From Halichoerus grypus (lineage: Eukaryota > Chordata > Mammalia > Carnivora > Phocidae), in NCBI RefSeq assembly GCF_964656455.1, contig NC_135719.1:8039163-8103162 (forward strand): a stretch of 64,000 bases of DNA. The letters run 5' to 3'. Numbering within the stretch: position 1 is the stretch's first letter; each line of letters opens with the position of its first letter. Positions 23,680 through 33,708 of the stretch are shown one piece after another. Made by a program: the position numbers and the translations under genes. The notes beneath the pieces were generated by a model that saw only the letters and a program-made list of their open reading frames with translations, ran no database searches and had not been told where the DNA came from.

Positions 23680-25680
23680 CAGATAAATAAAGTCTCTGAC
23701 AAAATAATGGCATCCACCTTTTAGAGGAGTGAGACTGACTTGCTAACCCAAATGTAAGTGGGCATGGATTATATGCCAAGAGCAATGATCAGGTTTAGGG
23801 GACTGTGGAGAACAGCATACATATAAGGTCCTGTCTCAGCAGGTCACCACTTCACCCTACATGGCTGCTCTAGCTTCCCCTTTTCCTGATTCCTGTCATT
23901 TCTGACATGGTCGCCCCACACGCAACCTCTAGATCCATACAGCAGGCCACATCCAATGTCATTACCCAAATATTTCAAACTTACAGGGTCGTGTCATTGT
24001 TACTTCCAAGAACATAGTTAATACATATGGGGAATTTATTCTAATCAATTTAATAAGCTGATTACATTCATTTAATGTAGTGAGAAAGAGAATGGAGACT
24101 AACCCCAGAGTTCTCTCTCCAGCAACATTCAGTGGATCAGTGTTTCCTAAGATGCAGGTGACTTTCAGCTAGTGATATGTGAATAGATTTTACGTTGTAT
24201 GTGAGCATTGCTTTTAGTTTTCATTGCTGTGTATTTTACTTAATTTACTAGAAAAAAACAACAGAAGTCCATCAAAGTCATGATTGATTTTATGTCTATC
24301 ATGACTTATGTAGAGCAGTGATTTAATTGAATTAAAAGTATTAAATTATACAGGTGTTATGCAGAGCTGGCAAAAAACAGTGAAGGTAGAGTTTAATGGA
24401 GGGTTGGAGATACCATTTTGGAGATGCCCTCTGTCATTTTCTTATGTATCAAAGGGCTAGTTCTTGAAGACAGAATTTTCAGTCCACTAAAAAGGGAAGG
24501 TTGATAGGATTAATGCACATGTACAAATATTGGTAATGTGCAGAGCCATTTCACATATATGATCTTAATGGATCTTATAACAGTGCTGTGAATTAATGAG
24601 AGAGGCAGACAGACAGACAGACAGACCAGACAGTGGAATACTTGGGCTATGAACTGAATGTGAACTCCTGTAACTCAGTGTCAAAGAAGAACATTGCAGA
24701 AGGATGGCTGAAACTGTAGTTGCTCCAAAAGTCTTGTTATGAGAGAGGGCTTATGGACAGACCATGGGGTGATCGATTTAGAGAAAAAAATAATTAAAGG
24801 AAACATGGAAATTTTTTTTAATATTAAAGGCTACTCTGTGGAAGAAGAAACAAACTAATTCTGCATTGATCCAGAGTGAAGGACTAGGATTAATAGCTGA
24901 AAGTTTCAAGAAAGCAGCTTTTTAATCAATGTGTGGCTGACCTTTCAAATAATTAGAATTGTCTAGAATCAAGCCCTGGTCAGCTTCCTTAGGCTGCCTC
25001 TGTTCCTCCTTACTGAATTCAGTTTTTCTAAATACTCTGGTTTCCCTTTCAACTGTCTCCCATGCCAAAGGCACTAATACAAAATTCCTTTTCCTTCCTC
25101 GTCCCATTTCCTCTGCATGGACATTAATTGGAATTTTCTACGTCGAACATAGTCACATTTTAATTGCTTGGCCTCTGTCAACAATAGACCTATACTTTAA
25201 ATATACAAATGAGTTTTATGTGAAGGTAGCTTTTCCCCATGTTGAAAAGGTCTACAATCCTTTCCCAAAAGTCTTCTTTTTAATCAATGTAATTTTGAAC
25301 TTCTTTTGTCTATAGCTATAGTACTAGCTCAAAAAAAAAAGTCTGAAAATGTGGCCTGGCTTTGTGCAAATGACCTTGAGGAAGATATTTCCCCTTTCTG
25401 GGTTTTAGTATACTCATTTTCTAAAATTAATCATGTGGGCTGGAGGATCTCAGGGGTTTCTCTTGGCTCTGATTTTCCAGAATTCCATTAATCAACTTTC
25501 CTCATAGTGGAGTAGGCAAACTCTTAGTTATCCAATGAAACTTTGATAGATTCTTTGTAAATAGCTGTAATTCTTTCTTTGTGGTGGATTCACTTAGGAT
25601 CTCCCTTAAATAAATAATCAGCTGCCTAATTTAGAATTGTATCCTTAACATGCCTAGCGTTTATGTGTAGGTCTGAGTGA
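23680..25680. other. Mostly single-copy DNA; short GACA repeat
   Basis: No gene or RNA gene seen. A MIR-like patch lies near 24530-24600 (TTTCACATATATGATCTTAATGG), and an AGAC/GACA repeat at about 24604-24628. The frame at 24959-25315 has no recognisable domain and no splice or promoter context. Confidence 0.45.
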
Positions 25681-25681
25681 C

Positions 25682-25735
25682 AAAAACAAAACAAAACAAA
25701 ACAAAACAAAACAAAACAAAACAAAACAAAAAAAA
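25682..25735 (+). repeat. AAAAC simple repeat
   Basis: About nine AAAAC units followed by an A run. Probably length-variable; it may be the grown tail of an unrecognised insertion. Confidence 0.9.
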
Positions 25736-25891
25736 CCGAATGCTTTATTCACAAATGTGAACCTTTATAATTTTAGGTTTGCAAACCAGCAGGAAAAGGC
25801 CTTCCTATTTTTAAATCTGGTGAGAAGTACCTCTCTTTCGCTGTCTGGATGAAAATAGTAATATTCTTTTTTCCTAAGAAATTGAAAACCT

Positions 25892-26308
25892 TCTTTGAGA
25901 CTGGAGAATGTTGTCTGACACATGGTCAAAGCCCTAAATGATACCCAAAACAGTATTCCTCTACTAAATACTGAAATGACTCAAATGCATAAAGCAGTTC
26001 TACAAAACACAATGGCCTTAGATGTTGTAACTGCTGCACAAGGTGGAACTTGTGCTACTATAAAGACAGAATACTGTGTGTACAGTCCAGATTACCACAA
26101 AGGACTTCTGGGTGCTTTAAAGGATCTCTTTTCTTTAGTGATTGCTTTAAACTCCTGCACTGGAAGAAAATTATCAAAGGTCAACTGTCAAAGATCTTTT
26201 ATTCAGACTCCTCTTTCTCATTATAATATTAACCTTATTTTTTTGTCATTTCCGGTGTCTCCGTGCCTAGCGTCAAAAGACTCCTTCACTGCCATAACTT
26301 CCAGCTAA
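25892..26308 (+). pseudogene. ERV env fragment (transmembrane subunit), relic
   Basis: The open frame here contains a region typical of gamma-type retroviral transmembrane envelope subunits: an LQN block at codons 27-29 counted from the ATG at 25922, an AAQGG block at codons 38-42, then the cysteine motif. In that motif the Cys at codon 44 and the last Cys at codon 52 are present, but codon 51 (26072-26074, TAC) is Tyr where the family has the first Cys of the pair. The surface subunit and fusion peptide are absent because the copy is 5'-truncated, and no membrane anchor follows in frame. Not a functional envelope. Confidence 0.8.
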
Positions 26309-26531
26309 CACATGATCCTTTCTACTCAAGGAGGTTCACATATGTTGACCGTGTTGGATTCAGCTGCCTCCCCCTTTTGTAACTCCTCTAAACATTCCCC
26401 AACTCACCAATATTGACCCATACGTAGGGACATCTTTACGCCCCTGTTCAGCGGGAAGACATTACAGAAGATGAGACCTTCCACCTTCAACAACCTTAAA
26501 GATTAAAGGGTCAAAATTGTCCAGGGGGGAA

Positions 26532-27090
26532 TGATGAGGGAACAGAAGGCTGGCTGAAGACAAAGCATAAGCCAACACCCTGCAACCTCCCCCCAGCTCC
26601 CACTCCTGGGTGGGACATGTATGACATTCTTCCAGGAAGTTCCCAACTATCTTTTTTTTTTCTTAAAGATTTTATTTATTTATTTGACAGATAGATAGAG
26701 AGCACAAGTAGGCAGAGTGGCAGGCAGAGGGAGAGGGAGAAGCAGGATCTCCGCTGAGCAGGGAGCCCGATGCAGGGCTCCATCCCAGGACCCCAGGATC
26801 ATGACCTGAGCCGAAGGCAGCCGCTTAACCGACTGAGCCACCCAGGCACCCCAGTTCCCAACTATCTTAATGTTAATGCATTACTAGAGGGGTCAACAAC
26901 CTTAACTTGACAATGGCCTCTGGTATCCTGTGAGTCTTCTTTAACGTACAAAAATCCTTTTGAAACCTCCCTTTTCCTTACCTTCCCCAATCCATAGTAT
27001 ATAAGCAGCCACCCCTCACAACCCCAGTGCAGCACCTCTTTCTGCCCACGGGTCCTGTCCCTGTGCTTTAATAAACCACCATTTTGCACC
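26532..27090 (+). promoter_or_regulatory. ERV LTR (U3 and R only), SINE-interrupted
   Basis: U3-like sequence runs from 26532, broken by a SINE at 26654-26852 and its duplication. A TATA box is at 26998-27004 and the polyadenylation signal at 27070-27075, so R should lie between about 27025 and 27090. U5 is missing. The retained TATA region could in principle start plus-strand transcription; whether it does is unknown. Confidence 0.7.
26654..26852 (-). mobile_element. Can-SINE inside the ERV LTR
   Basis: Full-length reverse-complement SINE with an exact 16-base duplication AGTTCCCAACTATCTT at 26638-26653 and 26853-26868. It post-dates the retroviral retrocopy. Confidence 0.97.
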
Positions 27091-27325
27091 AAAAAAAAAA
27101 AAAAGAAGAAAAGAAATTGAAAACCTCATGTCTCTCCCAGATATTCAAGTATAGATTAAGGAAAGGAAATTTGTGGTGGAGAAGAGTTAAATTACATAAT
27201 TAAAAAAAAAATAACAGCAAAAAGAACAGCTTCATTGGGATATAATTCAGACACCATAAAAATGACCAATTTAAATATACAATTCAATCATTTATATTAT
27301 ACACACAGTGTGAGATATTAGAAAT

Positions 27326-27375
27326 ATAAAAATATAATATATATACATATATACACTTATATATACATATATGAC

Positions 27376-27410
<35 letters not shown>
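27326..27410. repeat. TA/TACA simple repeat
   Basis: An AT-dinucleotide and ATACAT-rich patch ending in a pure TA run of about 24 bases. Likely length-variable. Confidence 0.9.
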
Positions 27411-27411
<1 letters not shown>

Positions 27412-27412
27412 C

Positions 27413-28365
27413 TGCTCCTGGTTCTTGACACAGAGCTCCTAAAATCCCTCTAATTTCCTAAGTGATAAGAACACTAGGAACATCTCCTGTTCTAATATTT
27501 GTCTTTGACCCTGTCCCTGACACAGGGCTCCTACAACCATGTAAATTCCTATGATAGGAACACTAGGAGCATCTTTTGTTCTATTGAGACATCTCTTGGG
27601 GGTGGGGGTGGGGGTGCTCTTGGATGGCCAGAAAGACCGAGCCATGATCAGAAGCTTGGAATTTTCAGTAGCACCCCATCCTCCAGAGAGGGGAGAGGGG
27701 CTGGAAATGGAGTTAATTACTGGTCATGCCTACGTGAGGAGGCTGCCATAAAATCCTAATAGTAGGGGGTTTGGCGACCTTCCAGGTTGGTGAACACGTC
27801 CACACAGGGAGGGTGATGCACCCCAACTCCATGGGGACAGAAGCTCCTGCACTTGGGACCTTCCCAGGCCTTGGCCTGTATACCACTTCATCCGGCTATT
27901 TATCTGCATCCTTTATCATGTCCTTGATTAAGCTGGTAAATGTTTTGTGTTTCCCTGACTTCTGTAAGCCGCTCCAGCAAATTAATCAAACCCAAGGAGG
28001 GGATTGTTGGAACCTCCAGTCTACAGCTGGTAGGTCAGAAGCATTGGTGTCTGAGGTGCGTATGTGTGTGTGTGTGGAGGTGCAGGGCAGTCTCATGGGA
28101 CTGATGCCTTAACTTGTGGTATCTGATGCAGGAAGTAGACAATGTCGAGTAGACAATGTCAGAATTGAGTTAAATTCTCACTCACCCAGCTGGTGTCACA
28201 GATAATTGCTTGGTGTGGGGACAAAAATCCCATGCATTTGGTGATCAGAAGTGTCAGAGGTGTTTTGTGTGAGTAGGAAAGGACACTCACAGGAGAGAAC
28301 ACAGTGGGGAAGGACTGAGTTTTTCCCTACATAGGAAGATGGAAAAGCTGAGGTTTTTTTTCCCT
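27413..28365 (+). repeat. Unassigned LTR-like repeat, copy 1
   Basis: About 950 bp inserted in the 3' UTR of the ancient L1 (the L1 sequence resumes at TTTCTGCAACCATCACCAC). It shares ordered blocks with 37455-38140: GACACAGAGCTCCTAAAA, TTGGTGAACACGTCCACAC, GGAGGGTGATGCACCCC, GGTCAGAAGCATTGG, GTGTCAGAATTGAGTTAAAT. A CCATAAAATCC stretch near 27745 could be a TATA box, giving an LTR-like look, but I cannot name the family. The first 160 bases hold an internal direct duplication. Confidence 0.6.
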
Positions 28366-29140
28366 TTGCACACAGATTTCTGCAACCATCACCACAGTGC
28401 ATTTTAGAACCCCATGTGCATTTGTAGGGACTCCCTACCCGTCTCCCCCTGCCTGCTCCCACCTGCCCCAGTCATAGGCAACCACTAATTTTTGTTGTCT
28501 TTACAGAATTGCCTCTTCTGAACATTTTGTATAAAATGGAATCACACAGTATGTGGTCTTTTGTGGCTGACTTCTTTTACCTAGCATAATATTTTCAAGG
28601 TTTATCCAAATTGTAGCATGTATCAGTATCTCATTCCCTTTGATGGCTGAATAATATTCAGTTGTATGGATTTACCACATTCTGTATATCCATTCATCAA
28701 CTGGTAGACAATGTGGGTTGTTTTAATCTTTTGGTTATCATGAATAATGCTGCTAGGAACATTTATGTATATGTTTTTTGTTTGTTTCTTTGTGTTTTTT
28801 TGTGGACATATGTTTTAATTTATCTTGGATGTATACCTAGGAGTGGAATTGCTAGGGCAAAGGGAAACTTTATGTTTAAATTTTTGAGAAACCCCCAGAC
28901 ACTTCTTCCAAATGTCTATACCATCTACATTTACACAAGGAGGAGGGTTTCAATTTCTCCACATGGTAGCCAACATTTGCTATTACCTGTCTTTTTGATT
29001 ATAGCCACCTTAAGTGGGCATGAAGTAGTATCTCATTGTTGTTTTTATTTGTATTTCCATGATGACTAATGATGTTGAACATCTTTTTATGTGCTTCTTG
29101 GTCATTTGTATATTGTCTTTGGAGAAATGGCTGTCAAGAT

Positions 29141-29258
29141 ACCGTGCCTGGGTAGCCTGGCTGGCTCAGTTGGTGGAGTGTGTGACTCCTGATCTTGGGG
29201 TTATGAATTTGAGCCCCACATTGGGTGTAGAGATTGCTTAAAAAAGAAATCTTGAAAA
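29141..29258 (+). mobile_element. Can-SINE, short older type
   Basis: CCTGGCTGGCTCAGTTGGTGG head, body ending GTGTAGAGATTGCTTAAAA with an A-rich tail, nested in the ancient L1 between its GAGAAATGGCTGTC and ATTTGCCCATTTTT blocks. The flanking AAGATA may be a short duplication. Like the copies at 590 and 47461 it lacks the CT-rich tract. Confidence 0.8.
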
Positions 29259-29740
29259 AAAAGATATTTGCCCATTTTTTAATTGGAATGTTTTGGGTTT
29301 TTGTTTTTCTGAATTGTAAGAGGTCTTTATATATTCTTTTTTTTTTTAATTTTTTTATTGTTATGTTAATCCCCATACATTACATCATTAGTTTTAGATA
29401 TAGTGTTCCATGATTCATTGTTTGTGCATAACACCCAGTGCTCCACGCAGAACGTGCCCTCCTCAATACCCATCACCAGGCTAACCCATCCTCCCACCCC
29501 CCTCCCCTCTAGAACCCTCAGTTTGTTTTTCAGAGTCCATCGTCTCTCAAGGTTCTTCTCCCCCTCCGATTTCCCCCCCTTCATTCTTACCCTCCTGCTA
29601 CATTCTTCTTCTTCTTTTTTTCTTTCTTAACATATATTGCATTATTTGTTTCAGAGGTACAGATCTGAGATTCAACAGTCTTGCACAATTCACAGCGCTT
29701 ACCAGAACACATACCCTCCCCAGTGTCCATCACCCAGTCA

Positions 29741-29772
29741 CCCCATCCCTCCCACCCCACCCCCCACTCCAG
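29741..29772 (-). other. G-rich tract in L1-B 3' UTR (G-quadruplex-prone)
   Basis: Same CCCCATCCCTCCCACCCC-type tract (G-rich on the minus strand) as in L1-A, at the equivalent position. Confidence 0.7.
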
Positions 29773-29807
29773 CAACCCTCAGTTTGTTTCCTGAGATTAA
29801 GAATTCC

Positions 29808-32800
29808 TCATATCAGTGAGGTCATATGATACATGTCTTTCTCTGTTTGACTTATTTCGCTCAGCATAATACCCTCCAGTTCCATCCACGTCGTTGCAAA
29901 TGGCAAGATCTCATTCCTTTTGATGGCTGCATAATATTCCATTGTATATATATACCACCTCTTCTTTATCCATTCATCTGTCGATGGACATCTTGGCTCT
30001 TTCCACAGTTTGGCTATTGTGGACATTGCTGCTATAAACATCGGGGTGCACGTAGCCTTTCGGGTCCCTACTTTTGTATCTTTGGGGTAAATACTCAGTA
30101 GTGCAATTGCTGGATCATATGGTAGCTCTATTTTCAACTTTTTGAGGAACCTCCATACTGTTGTCCAGAGTGGCTGCACCAGCTTGCATTCCCACCAACA
30201 GTGTAGGAGGGTTCCCCTTTCTCCGCATCCCCGCCAACATCTGTCATTTCCTGACTTGTTAATTTTAGCCATTCTGACTGGTGTGAGGTGGTATCTCATT
30301 GAGGTTTTGATTTGGATTTCCCTGATGCTGAGCGATATTGAACACTTTTTCATGTGTCTGTTGGCCGTTTGGATGTCTTCTTTGGAAAAATGTCTGTTCA
30401 TGTCTTCTGCCCATTTCTTGATTGGATTCTTTGTTCTTTGGGTGTTGAGTTTGATGAGTTCTTTATAGATTTTGGATACTAGCCCTTTATCTGATATGTC
30501 ATTTGCAAATATCTTCTCCCATTCTGTCAGTTGTCTTTTGGTTTTGTTGACTGTTTCCTTTGCTTTGCAAAAGCTTTTTATCTTGATGAAGTCCCAATAG
30601 TTCATTTTTGCCCTTGCTTCCCTTGCCTTTGGCGATGTTTCTAGGAAGAAGTTGCTGCGGCTGAGGTCGAAGAGGTTGCTGCCTGTGTTCTCCTTTAGGA
30701 TTTTGATGGACTCCTGTCTCACATTGAGGTCTTTCAACCATTTGGAGTCTATTTTTGTGTGTGGTGTAAGGAAATGGTCCAGTTTCATTCTTCTGCATGT
30801 GGCCGTCCAATTTTCCCAACACCATTTGTTGAAGAGACTGTCTTTTTTCCATTGGACATTCTTTCCTGCTTTGTCAAAGATTAGTTGACCATAGAGTTGA
30901 GGGTCCATTTCTGGGCTCTCTATTCTGTTCCATTGATCTATGTGTCTGTTTTTGTGCCAGTACCATACTGTCTTGATGATGACAGCTTTGTAGTAGACCT
31001 GGAAGTCCGGAATTGTGATGCCGCCAGCTTTGCTTTTCTTTTTCAACATTCCTCTGGCTATGCGGGGTCTTTTCTGGTTCCATACAAATTTTAGGATTAT
31101 TTGTTCCATTTCTTTGAAGAAAGTGGATGGTATTTTGATGGGGATTGCATTGAATGTGTAGATTGCTCCAGGTAGGATTGACATCTTCACAATATTTGTT
31201 CTTCCAATCCATGAGCATGGAACGTTTTTCCATTTCTTTGTGTCTTCCTCAATTTCTTTCATGAGTATTTTATAGTTTTCTGAGTACAGATCCTTTGCCT
31301 CTTTGGTTAGATTTATTCCTAGGTATCTTATGGTTTTGGGTGCAATTGTAAATGGGATCGACTCCTTAATTTCTCTTTCTTCTGACTTGTTGTTGGTGTA
31401 TAGGAATGCCACTGACTTCTGTGCATTGATTTTATATCCTGCCACTTGACTGAATTCCTGTATGAGTTCTAGCAGTTTTGGGGTGGAGTCTTTGGGATTT
31501 TCCACATAAAGTATCATATCATCTGCAAAGAGTGAGAGTTTGACTTCTTCTTTGCCAATTTGGATGCCTTTGATTTCTTTTTGTTGTCTGATTGCTGTGG
31601 CTAGGACTTCCAATACTATGTTGAATAGCAGTGGTGATAGTGGACATCCCTGCCGCGTTCCTGACCTTAGGGGGAAAGCTCTCAGTTTTTCCCCATTGAG
31701 AATGATATTCGCTGTAGGTTTTTCATAGATGGCTTTTATGATATTGAGGTATGTACCCTCTATGCCTATAGTCTGAAGAGTTTTGATCAAGAAAGGATGC
31801 TGTACTTTGTCAAATGCTTTTTCTGCATCTATTGAGAGGATCATATGATTCTTGTTCTTTCTTTTGTTAATGTATTGTATCACGTTGATTGATTTGCGGA
31901 TGTTGAACCAACCTTGCAGCCCAGGGATAAATCCCACTTGGTCGTGGTGAATGATCCTTTTAATGTACTGTTGGATCCTATTGGCTAGTATTTTGGTGAG
32001 AATTTTTGCATCCATGTTCATCAGGGATATTGGTCTGTAATTCTCCTTTTTGATGGGGTCTTTGTCTGGTTTTGGGATCAAGGTAATGCTGGCCTCATAA
32101 AACGAGTTTGGAAGTTTTCCTTCCATTTCTATTTTTTGGAACAGTTTCAGAAGAATAGGTATTAATTCTTCTTGAAATGTTTGGTAGAATTCCCCTGGGA
32201 AGCCATCTGGCCCTGGGCTTTTGTGTTTTGGGAGATTTTTGATGACTGCTTCTATTTCCTTAGTGGTTATAGGTCTGTTCAGGTTTTCAATTTCTTCCTG
32301 GTTCAGTTTTGGTAGTTGATACATCTCTAGGAATGCATCCATTTCTTCCAGGTTATCTAATTTGCTGGCATAGAGTTGCTCATAATATGTTCTTATAATT
32401 GTTTGTATTTCTTTGGTGTTGGTTGTGATCTCTCCTCTTTCATTCATGATTTTCTTGATTTGGGTCATTTCTCTTTTCTTTTTGATAAGTCTGGCCAGGG
32501 GTTTATCAATCTTGTTAATTCTTTCCAAGAACCAGCTCCTAGTTTCGTTGATCTGTTCTACTGTTCTTTTGGTTTCTATTTCATTGATTTCTGCTCTGAT
32601 CTTTATTATTTCTCTTCTCCTGCTGGGTTTAGGTTTTATTTGCTGTTCTTTCTCCAGCTCCTTTAGGTGTAGGGTTAGGTTGTGTACTTGAGACCTTTCT
32701 TGTTTCTTGAGAAAGGCTTGTATTGCTATATACTTTCCTCTTAGGACTGCCTTTGCTGCATCCCAAAGATTTTGAACAGTTGGTTTTCATTTTCACTGGT

Positions 32801-33627
32801 TTCCATGAATTTTTTTTAATTCTTCTTTAATTTCCTGGTTGACCCATTCATTCTTCAGTAGGATGCTCTTTAGCCTCCATGTATTTGAGTTCTTTCCGAC
32901 TTTCCTCTTGTGATTGAGTTCTAGTTTCAAAGCATTGTGGTCTGAAAATATGCAGGGGATGATCCCAATCTTCTGGTACCGGTTGAGACCTGATTTATGA
33001 CCTAGGATGTGATCTATTCTGGAGAATGTTCCATGGGCACTAGAGAAGAATGTGTATTCCATTGCTTTGGGATGGAATGTTCTGAATATGTCTGTGAAGT
33101 CCATTTGGTCCAGTGTGTCATTTAAAGTCTTTATTTCCTTGTTGATCTTTTGCTTAGACGATCTGTCCATTTCAGTGGGGGGGGGGGGTTGTTAAAGTCC
33201 CCCACTATTACTGTATTGTTGTCAATGTGTTTCTTTGCTTTTGTTTTTAATTGCCTTATATAATTGGCTGCTCCCATGTTAGGGGCATAGATATTTACAA
33301 TTGTTAGACCTTCTTGTTGGATAGACCCTTTAAGTAGGATATAGTGTCCTCCTCATCTCTTATTACAGTCTTTGGTTTAAAATCTAATTTGTCTGATATA
33401 AGGATTGCCACCCCAGCTTTCTTTTGGTGTCCATTAGCATGGTAAATGGTTTTCCACCCCCTCACTTTAAATCTGGGGGTGTCTTTGGGTCTAAAATGAG
33501 TCTCTTGCAGACAGCATATCGATGGGTCTTGTTTTTTAATCCAATCTGATAGCCTGTGTCTTTTGATTGGGGCATTTAGCCCATTTACATTCAGGGTAAC
33601 TGTTGAAAGATAGGAATTTAGTGCCAT
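29808..33627 (-). pseudogene. L1-B ORF2 (endonuclease/reverse transcriptase), mostly open
   Basis: The ATG is at 33627. The endonuclease part is open for about 107 codons (NVNGL and LQETH active-site blocks visible), then a one-base loss near 33350 shifts the frame. A 12-G run (33177-33188) plus one extra T follows the GDFN motif (33202-33191). From 33170 the frame is that of the rest of ORF2, except for an extra A near 32813 and a one-base loss near 32785 that between them make two TGA codons (32795-32793, 32789-32787). From 32786 to 29808 it is open for 992 codons: the RT domain with FADD at 31529-31518, and a C-terminal CX3CX7HX4C motif at 30239-30186. An ORF2p of this family is about 1,270 residues, so the RT and C-terminal parts are complete while the endonuclease is not. 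Confidence 0.93.
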
Positions 33628-33708
33628 TGTATTGCCTGTAAAGTGACTGTTACTGTATATTGTTTGTGTTCCTTTCTGGTCTATGTTGCTTTTAGGCTCT
33701 CTCTTTGC

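Larger units (their letters stand above)
25892..27110 (+). mobile_element. Retroposed 3' end of an endogenous retrovirus transcript
   Basis: A 5'-truncated, polyadenylated copy of retroviral RNA. In order: an env transmembrane-subunit fragment, untranslated sequence, a purine-rich tract (GGGGGGAA) at about 26523-26531, an LTR that starts near 26532 with TGATGAGGGAAC, a TATA box TATATAA at 26998-27004, a polyadenylation signal AATAAA at 27070-27075, then an A tail from 27091 in place of U5. The exact 16-base duplication AAGAAATTGAAAACCT flanks it (25876-25891, 27111-27126). Loss of U5, the A tail and long duplications instead of 4-6 bp show that L1 enzymes inserted it, not an integrase. A Can-SINE later landed in the LTR. 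Env type suggests a class I (gamma-like) family. Confidence 0.88.

Noticed and set aside
25922..26308. Domesticated, syncytin-like envelope gene
   Set aside because: Only a short transmembrane-subunit fragment is present, with no signal peptide, surface subunit, fusion peptide or membrane anchor, and the cysteine motif is incomplete.
27499..28112. Plus frames of 66-113 codons at 27.5-28.1 kb
   Set aside because: They fall in the unassigned LTR-like repeat and are not shared in frame with the second copy.
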